Part shown: positions 1 to 6,204 of the stretch, piece after piece
Layout of the letters: every line of letters begins with the position of its first letter
Position numbering within the stretch: position 1 is the stretch's first letter
NCBI GenBank assembly: GCA_946184255.1
Contig: CAMHFA010000040.1
Span: 1 to 7,931 of the forward strand
From: an uncultured Bacteroidales bacterium
Lineage (GTDB): Bacteria > Bacteroidota > Bacteroidia > Bacteroidales > UBA932
DNA length: 7,931 bases
Reading direction: 5' to 3'
Notes under the pieces: model-generated
Told to the model about the DNA's origin: nothing
The model's input: the letters and a program-made list of their open reading frames with translations, nothing else
Databases searched by the model: none
Program-made: the position numbers and the translations under genes

Positions 1-407
1 ATCTCGAGACCCTCCTGCGGGAGATGAAGAGGCTTGAGGATTTCGATATAATGGGACATTTCGACTACATTGTCCGTTATGCCCCCTATCCGAAGGAGAG
101 CATCCTTTACAGGGATTTCCCAGGTTTGATTGACGAGATCCTGAAGTACTTGATAGAGAATGGGAAAGGCCTTGAAGTGAACACTAAGACCTATAGACAG
201 TACGGGCTCCGTACCCCGCAGCTTGACAGGGACATATTGATAAGGTATATGGAGCTCGGGGGAGAGATAATCTGTCTCGGGTCTGACTCGCACAAAGCGG
301 AGCAGGTCGGAGCCAAGTTCGACTATTTCGCACAGTATATCAAGATGTTCGGATTCCGGCGCCTGGGTCATTTCGAGGCCCGTCGCCTGAAGATGGTGAC
401 CATTTAG
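1..407 (+). CDS. hisJ: Histidinol-phosphatase, PHP family (C-terminal part only)
   Basis: This is the 3' end of a gene that begins upstream of the window; the reading frame is open from the first full codon at position 3 to the TAG at 405-407, giving about 134 residues. The product resembles PHP-domain histidinol-phosphatases, which hydrolyse L-histidinol phosphate to L-histidinol in the cytoplasm, the penultimate step of histidine synthesis. Visible metal-site motifs are MGHFDY (His codon at 57-59) and GSDSHKAEQVG (Asp at 285-287, His at 291-293), both typical of the C-terminal half of the PHP barrel. The N-terminal HxH motif lies outside the window. No other his gene is visible, so it may stand alone. 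The stop codon overlaps the stop of the opposing recQ gene. Another PHP phosphoesterase is possible but less likely. The ATG at 24 is an internal codon, not the start. Confidence 0.8.
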   Translation, partial: LETLLREMKRLEDFDIMGHFDYIVRYAPYPKESILYRDFPGLIDEILKYLIENGKGLEVNTKTYRQYGLRTPQLDRDILIRYMELGGEIICLGSDSHKAEQVGAKFDYFAQYIKMFGFRRLGHFEARRLKMVTI

Positions 408-2611
408 GAAGCCACCTCGCAGAGGAATTTCAGCCGCACAAGCCGTATCTCCAGGTCGTCGTAGTCCGGCCCGAGCACACGTTTCGCCTCCTCGACCGAA
501 TCGGAGGTCGCCTCGTTCTTGAAATAATCGAAAATCTCATCGACAATGTCTTCATCCACCACCTGGTTGATGTAGTAGTTGAGGTCCAGCTTGGTGCCCG
601 TTGAGACTATTCCCTCGATGTCATCTATAAGCTTCTCCATCTCCATTCCCCTGGCGTCGGCGATATCCTCCAAGGAGAGTTTGCGGTCGATGCTCTGGAT
701 TATGAATATCTTGTCAGTCGACCTTGTCGGGGCGGACTTGACAACAAACTCCGCCGGTCGGGATATGTCATTTTCCTCGACATAGGCTTTGATGAGATCG
801 ATGAAGTCTTTGCCGTATTTGCGGGCCTTTCCTTCACCGACTCCCTGGCAGCTATGTAACTCGTTGAAAGTGATAGGGTAGAGGATGGACATATCCTCCA
901 AAGCCGGATCCCCAAAGATGATCCAAGGTTGGAGACCGAGCTTCTTTGAAAGGTCTTTGCGAAGGTTTTTCAGCATCGAGAGCAGCACCGGGTCGCCCCC
1001 GCCGCCTTTCATAGCGGCCTTGTCGGAGGCGGCGTCCTCATCGTCATCGTCATTGTCCTTCCCGACGAAAACCCTGTCCTCGACAAGCCTGATCTCATAG
1101 GGATTGGCGTAAAACTCCTCGCCCTTCTCCGTCACATAGATCCGGCCATAGGACTCTATCTCCTTCTCAAGCAAGTGCAGCAGGAGTCCCTGATGGATGA
1201 CCGCGCTCCAGAAGCGGTCGTTGTGATCCTTGCCCTCTCCGAAAAGAGGCAGGGTGTCGTGCTGATATGATTTCACCATAGCGTTGGTCTTGCCTGAGAG
1301 GACCATCGCCAGATGCTCGATCTTGAAATGCTCGGGCAGGGACTTTATCAGCCTGATGGCCAGGCACATCTCCTTCCTTCCGTCGAAAGTGGGCCTCGGG
1401 TGGACGCAGTTGTCGCAAACCCCGCAGTTGTCTTTGGGATAGTCCTCACCGAAATAGTTCAGCAGCATTTTGCGGCGGCACTGGTTAGACTCGGCGTATG
1501 CCACTGTCTCCATAAGCAGCTGTCTGCCAATCTCTTGCTCCGAGACCGGCTTGCCCTGCATAAACTTCTCCAGCTTCTGGATGTCCTTGTAGCTGTAGTA
1601 AGTGATGCAGTCGGCTCCCTCTCCGTCCCTTCCGGCGCGTCCTGTCTCCTGATAGTAGCCTTCTATACTCTTTGGAATATCGTAATGGATGACAAACCTC
1701 ACGTCTGGCTTGTCTATCCCCATACCGAAAGCGATCGTGGCGACAATCACGTCCACATCTTCCATCAGGAAGCGGTCCTGGTTCTCCGCCCTTGTCTTGG
1801 CGTCCAGTCCGGCATGGTAGGGAAGTGCCTTGATACCGTTGATGCAAAGCAGGTTGGCCATCTCCTCAACCCTCTTCCTGCTGAGGCAGTAAACTATTCC
1901 GGACTTGCCTGGATGCTGCTTGATATAGCGGATGATGTCTTTCTCCGGTTCCACCTTGTCCCTCACTTCGTAGTACAGGTTGGGCCTGTTGAATGAAGAC
2001 TTGAAGACGGTGGCATCCATTATTCCGAGATTCTTCTGGATATCGTTCTGAACCTTCGGGGTCGCAGTAGCGGTAAGGGCTATCACAGGAGCCCTGCCGA
2101 TGCTTTGTATCATGTTCCTGATCCGCCTGTATTCAGGTCGGAAATCGTGGCCCCACTCGGAGATACAATGGGCTTCGTCAATCGCATAGAACGAGATGTT
2201 GACTTCCTTGAGCAGATCCACGTTCTCCTCTTTGGTGAGAGACTCAGGAGCAACATAGAGGAGTTTTGTAACTCCTGAAAGGACATCCTTTCTAACCTCC
2301 TGGATCTGGGCCTTCCCCAGGGATGAATTGAGGAAATGGGCTATGCCGTTCTGCTCTTCGACGAATCCCCGGATCACATCAACCTGGTTTTTCATCAGGG
2401 CGATCAGGGGAGAGATCACTATGGCGGTGCCTGGCATTACCAGAGCCGGAAGTTGGAAGCACAGCGACTTTCCACCTCCCGTTGGCATCAACACGAAGGT
2501 GTCTTTCCCATCCAGAAGGTTCCGGATAATGGCTTCCTGGTCACCCTTGAAAGCATCAAATCCGAAGAATTCTTTCAGCTTGGAATTGAGGACGGTGGAA
2601 TCGATCTCCAT
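404..2611 (-). CDS. recQ: ATP-dependent DNA helicase RecQ
   Basis: This 735-residue protein is a superfamily 2, 3'-to-5' DNA helicase acting in recombination and replication-fork repair. Visible in order: motif 0 with Gln25 (FKGDQ instead of the common FRPGQ), Walker A MPTGGGKS at 42-49, DEAH at 145-148 running into the aromatic-rich loop to about 161, ALTATAT at 178-184, and motif VI QETGRAGRDG at 321-330. Four zinc-binding cysteines follow (C378, C396, C399, C402), then a winged-helix RQC region (about 410-512), an acidic stretch rich in Asp (519-526), a Gly-rich linker, and an HRDC domain (about 542-614). Residues 632-725 resemble the HTH_40-type extension, known in Bacteroidota RecQ, which explains the length compared with about 610 in E. 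coli. The ATG at 2609-2611 is chosen because the conserved N-terminus begins just after it and a promoter fits 20 bases upstream. The TAA stop overlaps the convergent phosphatase gene. Confidence 0.97.
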   Translation of the reverse strand: MEIDSTVLNSKLKEFFGFDAFKGDQEAIIRNLLDGKDTFVLMPTGGGKSLCFQLPALVMPGTAIVISPLIALMKNQVDVIRGFVEEQNGIAHFLNSSLGKAQIQEVRKDVLSGVTKLLYVAPESLTKEENVDLLKEVNISFYAIDEAHCISEWGHDFRPEYRRIRNMIQSIGRAPVIALTATATPKVQNDIQKNLGIMDATVFKSSFNRPNLYYEVRDKVEPEKDIIRYIKQHPGKSGIVYCLSRKRVEEMANLLCINGIKALPYHAGLDAKTRAENQDRFLMEDVDVIVATIAFGMGIDKPDVRFVIHYDIPKSIEGYYQETGRAGRDGEGADCITYYSYKDIQKLEKFMQGKPVSEQEIGRQLLMETVAYAESNQCRRKMLLNYFGEDYPKDNCGVCDNCVHPRPTFDGRKEMCLAIRLIKSLPEHFKIEHLAMVLSGKTNAMVKSYQHDTLPLFGEGKDHNDRFWSAVIHQGLLLHLLEKEIESYGRIYVTEKGEEFYANPYEIRLVEDRVFVGKDNDDDDEDAASDKAAMKGGGGDPVLLSMLKNLRKDLSKKLGLQPWIIFGDPALEDMSILYPITFNELHSCQGVGEGKARKYGKDFIDLIKAYVEENDISRPAEFVVKSAPTRSTDKIFIIQSIDRKLSLEDIADARGMEMEKLIDDIEGIVSTGTKLDLNYYINQVVDEDIVDEIFDYFKNEATSDSVEEAKRVLGPDYDDLEIRLVRLKFLCEVAS

Positions 2612-2631
2612 ATGTGGTCTTTATTTATCAT

Positions 2632-2663
2632 TAAATTTAGGGAGAAAAATCCAGATTAGCAAA
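2632..2663 (-). promoter_or_regulatory. Candidate Bacteroidota-type promoter for recQ
   Basis: Read on the minus strand, TTTG (2663 down to 2660) is followed after exactly 20 bases by TAAATTTA (2639 down to 2632). This fits the TTTG-N19-21-TAnnTTTG pattern of the Bacteroidota primary sigma factor, with one mismatch in the -7 box (final A instead of G). Transcription would start about 15 bases before the recQ ATG, giving a short leader without a Shine-Dalgarno sequence. The rest of the 122-base gap is AT-rich; for the divergent FKBP gene only a weak -7 candidate was found. Confidence 0.5.
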
Positions 2664-2733
2664 CTAAATAATCTCAATATGAATATTTTTTGCGATATTT
2701 GCGGGCTGGAAAAACAAATAATACTCTATAGTT

Positions 2734-3531
2734 ATGAAGACAATCAATCTGTTTGCTGCAACCGCCATGCTTGTTCTGGCAGTGGCTTGCAACACAAAGA
2801 AGCCGGCAGGCGATGCCGCCGGTGCCGACAGCACGGGTGTAGCACCTGTCGCTGAAAATGTCATTTCTGCAAAAGGACTTCTTCCTTCAAAGGCTGAGAT
2901 AGATACCGTAAGTTACCTCATGGGTATCAACTTTGGCTCCATGATCAAGGGTTACAACCTGGGTGAACTCAACTTCAACGAATTGAAGAAGGGTATCAAC
3001 GATTTCGTGAATGCCAAGGGCAACCAGAACAATCCTGAGTTCGTAAAGCAGTTCAAGATCAACCCTGAAGAGATGAACCGCATCGTTAGCGAATTCATTG
3101 AGAAGAGGAATGCCTACACTGCCGCCGTTAACAGGGAGGCCCAGACCAAATTCTTCGACGAGGTCAAGAAGAAGGCTGGTGTCCAGACTTCTCCCACCGG
3201 ACTTGCTTACCTTATCAAGGAAGCCGGTAATGACAATAAGCCCAGCGAGCAGGACACCGTCTATGTCCACTACAAGCTTTCCCTCAAGGATGGTTCCGTC
3301 ATCGAGGAAGTTGCCGAGGACCAGCCTTCAGTGATGCTGATGCTCAACAGGGTCATCCCCGGATGGACCGAGGGTCTTCAGCTTCTTGGAGAAGGTGGCA
3401 AGGCTACCCTTTATGTTCCCGCCGAGCTTGGTTACGGCGAGCGTGGCGCCAACGCCATTGAGCCCAACACTCCGCTGGTGTTCGACATCCAGCTGGATTC
3501 CGTGAAGCATTACGTGGCTCCTGCAGAGTAG
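2734..3531 (+). CDS. FKBP-type peptidyl-prolyl cis-trans isomerase, lipoprotein
   Basis: This 265-residue protein is predicted to catalyse cis-trans isomerisation of prolyl bonds and to act as a folding helper in the cell envelope. The N-terminus is a lipoprotein signal peptide: Lys2, a hydrophobic core, then A-V-A-C with Cys19 as the lipidated residue. A low-complexity Ala/Gly-rich linker follows to about 50, then an FKBP_N-type helical dimerisation region (about 52-150, starting KAEIDTVSYLMGINFG) and an FKBP_C domain (about 170-258). Recognisable FKBP positions are VHY at 178-180, VIPGW at 207-211, a Tyr-Gly pair (LGYGERG) near 232-238, and EPNTPLVFDIQL at 243-254. The usual Phe-Asp pair of the active site is replaced by Ile190-Glu191, so activity may be reduced. 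The layout matches Mip/FkpA-like isomerases. The next gene begins after only 7 bases, so they are probably cotranscribed. Confidence 0.93.
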   Translation: MKTINLFAATAMLVLAVACNTKKPAGDAAGADSTGVAPVAENVISAKGLLPSKAEIDTVSYLMGINFGSMIKGYNLGELNFNELKKGINDFVNAKGNQNNPEFVKQFKINPEEMNRIVSEFIEKRNAYTAAVNREAQTKFFDEVKKKAGVQTSPTGLAYLIKEAGNDNKPSEQDTVYVHYKLSLKDGSVIEEVAEDQPSVMLMLNRVIPGWTEGLQLLGEGGKATLYVPAELGYGERGANAIEPNTPLVFDIQLDSVKHYVAPAE

Positions 3532-3538
3532 TACCGGA

Positions 3539-3934
3539 ATGGCAGCTCTTGAACTGGAAGGCAGGATTTCCCAGAAATTCGCCAAGCAAAGCGGCCAGAG
3601 TGCCAGGGGACCGTGGATGAAGCAGGACTTCATCCTCGAGTTCCAGGACGGCAGTTACACTTCCGAGGTCTGCTTCACTTCTTTCGGTAATGAAAGGGTT
3701 GCGGAGTTGGACAGGTTCCAGGCCGGTGATGAGGTTAAGGTCTCCTTCAACCTCAGGGCCAGGGAATTCAACGGAAGGTGGTACAACGATGTCCGTGTCT
3801 GGCGTATCTCGCCGGCCGGGCAGCCTTCCCAGCAACCTGTGCAGTCCCCTCAGCCTCAGCTGACCCAGCAGGCACCTCCGCCCTCGCTGGACGATATGCC
3901 CGCCGAAGACGACTCCAACGACCTTCCATTCTAG
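3539..3934 (+). CDS. DUF3127 protein, OB-fold-like, with SSB-like acidic C-terminus
   Basis: This 131-residue protein matches the DUF3127 family of Bacteroidota, whose function is not established. Residues 1-92 form a compact beta-rich domain (ELEGRIS near the start, then KQDFILEF, SEVCFTSFG, GDEVKVSFNLRAREFNGRWYND) consistent with an OB-fold. A Gln/Pro-rich linker covers about 93-117, and the protein ends in an acidic tail with the tip DDSNDLPF. This layout of OB domain, flexible linker and acidic Pro-Phe tip is that of single-stranded DNA-binding protein (SSB), whose tip (DDDIPF in E. coli) recruits repair proteins including RecQ. A role on single-stranded nucleic acid or as a docking protein is an inference. 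The ATG lies 7 bases after the FKBP stop, so it is likely translated from the same transcript. A long inverted repeat follows the stop codon. Confidence 0.88.
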   Translation: MAALELEGRISQKFAKQSGQSARGPWMKQDFILEFQDGSYTSEVCFTSFGNERVAELDRFQAGDEVKVSFNLRAREFNGRWYNDVRVWRISPAGQPSQQPVQSPQPQLTQQAPPPSLDDMPAEDDSNDLPF

Positions 3935-3941
3935 GAAACTG

Positions 3942-4011
3942 GTAATAAGAAGTATCACTTCCTTAACGTGCCGAGGGTGGCAGTGGTTCAGGAAGTGATA
4001 CTTCTTATTAC
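3942..4011. terminator. Long perfect inverted repeat between convergent genes; probable bidirectional terminator
   Basis: Positions 3942-3963 and 3990-4011 are perfectly complementary over 22 bases. The stem can continue inward after one mismatch (A3965, A3966 and C3967 with T3988, T3987 and G3986) and again through TGCC (3969-3972) with GGCA (3979-3982), leaving a six-base loop. The outer end of the stem is AT-rich (GTAATAAGAAG with CTTCTTATTAC). It sits between the stops of the DUF3127 gene and miaA, which converge, so a terminator serving both strands is the simplest reading. There is no clear T-tract outside the stem. Each arm is itself a small hairpin (GAAGT-ATC-ACTTC and GAAGT-GAT-ACTTC), which is unusual for a plain terminator, so a dispersed palindromic repeat is an alternative. 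Confidence 0.65.
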
Positions 4012-4040
4012 AGAATACCTGGTTATTACAGAATACCTAG
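4005..4040. repeat. Tandem duplication of an 18-base unit reaching into the miaA stop codon
   Basis: The unit TTATTACAGAATACCTGG (4005-4022) is repeated immediately as TTATTACAGAATACCTAG (4023-4040), 17 of 18 bases identical, the first 16 without a change. The first copy overlaps the right arm of the long inverted repeat by seven bases. The second copy includes the whole miaA stop codon (4037-4039 on the minus strand) and one base of the last sense codon. It looks like a local slippage or insertion-related duplication at the 3' end of miaA. Confidence 0.85.
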
Positions 4041-4897
4041 AGGTTGATCCAGTTGATAGCTGGGTCGCGGCGCCACCAGGTAAGTTGCCTTTTGGCATAG
4101 TGGCGGGTATTCCGTTGTATGAGGCGGACTGCCTCTTCTAAGGGAATCCTGCCGTCAAGATATTCAAACATCTCCTTGTACCCCACTGTCTGGAGTGCCT
4201 GGCAGTTCCGGAAAGGACTAAGGGAGCGGACTTCATCTTCGAGGCCCGCTTCCATCATTGAAAGGACCCTCCGGTCGATGCGGGAGTACAGATCCTCCCG
4301 TGGTCTGGTCAGTCCGATCTTCTCTATCTCGAAATCCCTGGCCTTGCGGGTCCTCGTCTTGAAGGATGACAGGGGGCGGCCTGAAACGATGCTCACCTCC
4401 AAGGCCCTTATCACCCGCTGGCTGTTCTTTATGTCGATTTCTGAATATGTTTCAGGGTCCCTTTGCCTGAGTTCTTCGGAAAGGCGATCGATACCTTCGG
4501 CTTCAAGCCTGTCCCAGAGTCCGGCACGTACGGCTGGGTCCCCGTCAGGCAGGTCGTCAAGACCGTTGCAGACAGCGTCGATGTAGAACATGGAGCCTCC
4601 CGTCATTACAAGGGTTTCATGACCTTCGTTGAACAGATTCCTGACAAGAGCTATGGCATCGCGCTCATAGTCGCCTGCGGTGTATGCTTCCGTCACCGGA
4701 ACCGTCTGGATGAAATAATGCTTCACGGCGGCTAGCTGTGAAGCATCCGGGACGGCTGTCCCTATCGTCATGTCTCTGTAGATCTGTCTCGAATCGCAGG
4801 AAATCACCGGGGAACCATATTCAATGGCCTTTCCGATGCTGAAGTCGGTCTTTCCTACGGCGGTCGGCCCAAGGATTATGACGAGCCGGCGCTTCAT
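4037..4897 (-). CDS. miaA: tRNA dimethylallyltransferase MiaA
   Basis: This 286-residue enzyme transfers a dimethylallyl group from dimethylallyl diphosphate to N6 of A37 in tRNAs that read codons starting with U, supporting translational accuracy. Visible motifs are the P-loop GPTAVGKT at 10-17, SCDSRQIYR at 33-41 with the catalytic-region Asp35, TGGSMFY at 99-105, SQRVIRALEV at 159-168 (the family's QRVIRALEV tRNA-contact segment), LQTVGYKE at 235-242, and the C-terminal RNTRHYAKRQLTWWRR at 262-277. The length is slightly short of the roughly 300-316 residues common in the family, but all core motifs are present. The ATG at 4895-4897 lies directly before the P-loop region as expected. It follows the pRiA4b ORF-3-like gene by 3 bases, so the two are almost certainly cotranscribed. 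The stop codon lies within an 18-base duplication. Confidence 0.96.
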   Translation of the reverse strand: MKRRLVIILGPTAVGKTDFSIGKAIEYGSPVISCDSRQIYRDMTIGTAVPDASQLAAVKHYFIQTVPVTEAYTAGDYERDAIALVRNLFNEGHETLVMTGGSMFYIDAVCNGLDDLPDGDPAVRAGLWDRLEAEGIDRLSEELRQRDPETYSEIDIKNSQRVIRALEVSIVSGRPLSSFKTRTRKARDFEIEKIGLTRPREDLYSRIDRRVLSMMEAGLEDEVRSLSPFRNCQALQTVGYKEMFEYLDGRIPLEEAVRLIQRNTRHYAKRQLTWWRRDPAINWINL

Positions 4898-4900
4898 GGC

Positions 4901-5485
4901 CTAAAAGTTCAGGTCTTCCGTTCCGTCAAAGACTTCCTTTCCGTCCTCATCATCGTCTTCCTCTTCATCATCGGAATCGTCATCGTCCAGGCTGACATCG
5001 TCGGAAGATGCGACACCGGCAACCATCGCTCCCCAGTCTGGCTTCTGGCCCGGGAGATGGCGCTGGGAGTCAGGAAGGTCTTCGAAGGCCACATAGCCGT
5101 TCTCGAATTCAATGGGATTGGGGCCCTTGGACTCTACGATGACTGGAGCATTAATGGTCCCTTCATCCATTCCCTCGAAGGTCACTATCACGCTCTTCCT
5201 GTTTGGAACATCGTAGAAATAGACGAACGAAGCTACTCCTGCCTTCACGGTCTGGTCCACAGTGACCATGTCCACGGTGCCGGATCCGAGATCGAAAAGG
5301 CCGTAGCGGGCAATGACACCCCCGTCGTTGCCGAGGGCCTTGAACATTATAAGCTGGTCCTGGGGCAGTTCCATGTCGGCGCGCATCTGCTTGTGGAAGG
5401 AGTAGAGCGTGCAGCTTGGATCCATGTGGTAAACCCTGAAGAATCCCTTGATTCCGGCCAGTGTTACTCTGAATTGATAAACCAT
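4901..5485 (-). CDS. pRiA4b ORF-3-like protein with acidic C-terminal tail, function unknown
   Basis: The 194-residue product resembles the plasmid pRiA4b ORF-3-like family (often labelled IS1096 passenger TnpR family in Bacteroidota), whose biochemical role is not known. Residues 1-120 form the recognisable domain: YQFRVTLAGIKGFFRVYHM at 3-21, then a segment with TLYSFHKQM at 26-34, and FVYFYDVPNRKSVIVTFE near 87-104. The last third is low-complexity and strongly acidic (Asp/Glu run at about 162-180), ending in GTEDLNF. I chose the ATG at 5483-5485; a TTG at 5494 would add three residues but would lie almost at the predicted transcription start. The gene precedes miaA by 3 bases in the same direction. 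No transposase or other mobile-element feature is nearby, so despite the family label it looks like a resident chromosomal gene. Confidence 0.8.
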   Translation of the reverse strand: MVYQFRVTLAGIKGFFRVYHMDPSCTLYSFHKQMRADMELPQDQLIMFKALGNDGGVIARYGLFDLGSGTVDMVTVDQTVKAGVASFVYFYDVPNRKSVIVTFEGMDEGTINAPVIVESKGPNPIEFENGYVAFEDLPDSQRHLPGQKPDWGAMVAGVASSDDVSLDDDDSDDEEEDDDEDGKEVFDGTEDLNF

Positions 5486-5502
5486 ATGACTCAAAAGTTA
5501 TT

Positions 5503-5534
5503 CAAAAGTACAAAAAATCCCGCTGCGTTGCAAA
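5503..5534 (-). promoter_or_regulatory. Promoter for the pRiA4b ORF-3-like/miaA unit
   Basis: On the minus strand, TTTG (5534 down to 5531) and TACTTTTG (5510 down to 5503) are separated by exactly 20 bases, a perfect match to the Bacteroidota consensus TTTG-N19-21-TAnnTTTG. Transcription would start near 5498, about 13 bases upstream of the ATG at 5485. This supports the ATG over the TTG at 5494. Confidence 0.75.
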
Positions 5535-5558
5535 ATTATGTGAAAAACGCTAATTTAG
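5528..5558 (+). promoter_or_regulatory. Candidate promoter for the YigZ-family/pyrB unit
   Basis: TTG at 5528-5530 is followed after 20 bases by TAATTTAG at 5551-5558, one mismatch from TAnnTTTG. It overlaps the divergent promoter on the other strand; the two -33 elements meet in the palindrome TTGCAA (5528-5533). The predicted start would be only a few bases before the ATG at 5569, so the leader would be very short, which lowers confidence. Confidence 0.45.
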
Positions 5559-5568
5559 TAGATTGAGA

Positions 5569-6189
5569 ATGAACGCATCGGAAAACATTATCCAAGACTC
5601 CTACAAGAGCATCCCCCGCCCTGCGGAAGGTTTGTTCAAGGATAATGGCAGTCGTTTCATTTCGTTCGCATATCCAGTTGAGACAGAGGAAGAAGTGAAG
5701 GACATCGTAAGTGATTTGAAAAAGAAATACCACGATGCCCGTCACCATTGTTATGCCTATCGGTTGGGCTACCTCGGTGACCGTTTCAGGGCCAATGATG
5801 ACGGGGAGCCATCTTCTTCCGCGGGGAGGCCGATCCTCGGCCAGATAGATTCCAGGCAGCTGAGTGACACCCTCGTTGTGGTAGTCCGCTATTTCGGGGG
5901 TATAAAGCTTGGTATTCCAGGACTCATAAGGGCTTACAAGACCTCTACCGCCCAGGCCCTTGACAATGCCGGAACTGTCGAGAAGGTGGCTGGCAACTGG
6001 CACCGGATCAGCTTTGGATATGCTGAGATGAACCGGGTGATGAAAGTCCTCAAGGACATGGACCTGCGCCAGAAGGACCAGGATTTTGGAGCTGAATGTT
6101 CCCTTAAGGCCTGGGTCCGCCTTTCCTCGGAGCAGGACTTCCTCCAAAGGCTTTCCGGAATTGAAGGATGCATTACGGAATTAATTTAA
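5569..6189 (+). CDS. YigZ/IMPACT family protein
   Basis: This 206-residue protein belongs to the IMPACT N-terminal (UPF0029, YigZ) family. Eukaryotic IMPACT/YIH1 proteins regulate the Gcn2 kinase through ribosome-linked contacts; the bacterial role is unsettled, so none is assigned. Family motifs are clear: DARHHCYAYRLG at 56-67, NDDGEPSSSAGRPIL at 76-90, and VVVRYFGGIKLGIPGLIRAY at 104-123. A C-terminal ferredoxin-like segment, also usual in YigZ proteins, covers about 140-206. The family's usual G-T before AGRP is S-S here. The ATG at 5569 is preferred; an in-frame TTG at 5563 would add two residues. pyrB starts 15 bases after the stop, so cotranscription is likely, although no functional link is known. 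Confidence 0.9.
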   Translation: MNASENIIQDSYKSIPRPAEGLFKDNGSRFISFAYPVETEEEVKDIVSDLKKKYHDARHHCYAYRLGYLGDRFRANDDGEPSSSAGRPILGQIDSRQLSDTLVVVVRYFGGIKLGIPGLIRAYKTSTAQALDNAGTVEKVAGNWHRISFGYAEMNRVMKVLKDMDLRQKDQDFGAECSLKAWVRLSSEQDFLQRLSGIEGCITELI

Positions 6190-6204
6190 AATAAATATAT
6201 TGTC

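Noticed and set aside
1313..1996. Open frame of 227 codons on the plus strand inside recQ
   Set aside because: It lies antisense to the conserved helicase motifs of recQ, has no recognisable domain, and its length is explained by codon constraints of the opposite strand.
2698..2729. Possible FKBP promoter: TTTG at 2698-2701 and TACTCTAT 20 bases later
   Set aside because: The spacing is right but the -7 box matches poorly, and the start would fall on the ATG itself.
3404..3958. Open frame of 184 codons on the minus strand across the FKBP and DUF3127 genes
   Set aside because: Antisense to two recognisable genes, rich in Arg/Gly/Pro low-complexity sequence, and without a promoter or domain.
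4901..5485. Mobile-element passenger gene, suggested by the IS1096/TnpR wording attached to this family
   Set aside because: No transposase or element-end repeats flank it, and it forms a tight unit with miaA, so the label looks historical.
5057..5566. Open frame of 169 codons on the plus strand opposite the pRiA4b ORF-3-like gene
   Set aside because: It runs through the divergent promoter region and mirrors a gene with family similarity; no domain is recognisable.
5536..6147. Open frame of 203 codons on the minus strand opposite the YigZ-family gene
   Set aside because: Antisense shadow of a protein with clear conserved motifs.
6161..6189. Possible internal promoter before pyrB (TTG at 6161, TAATTTAA at 6182)
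   Set aside because: The spacer is 18 bases and the -7 box has two mismatches; cotranscription with the upstream gene is simpler.
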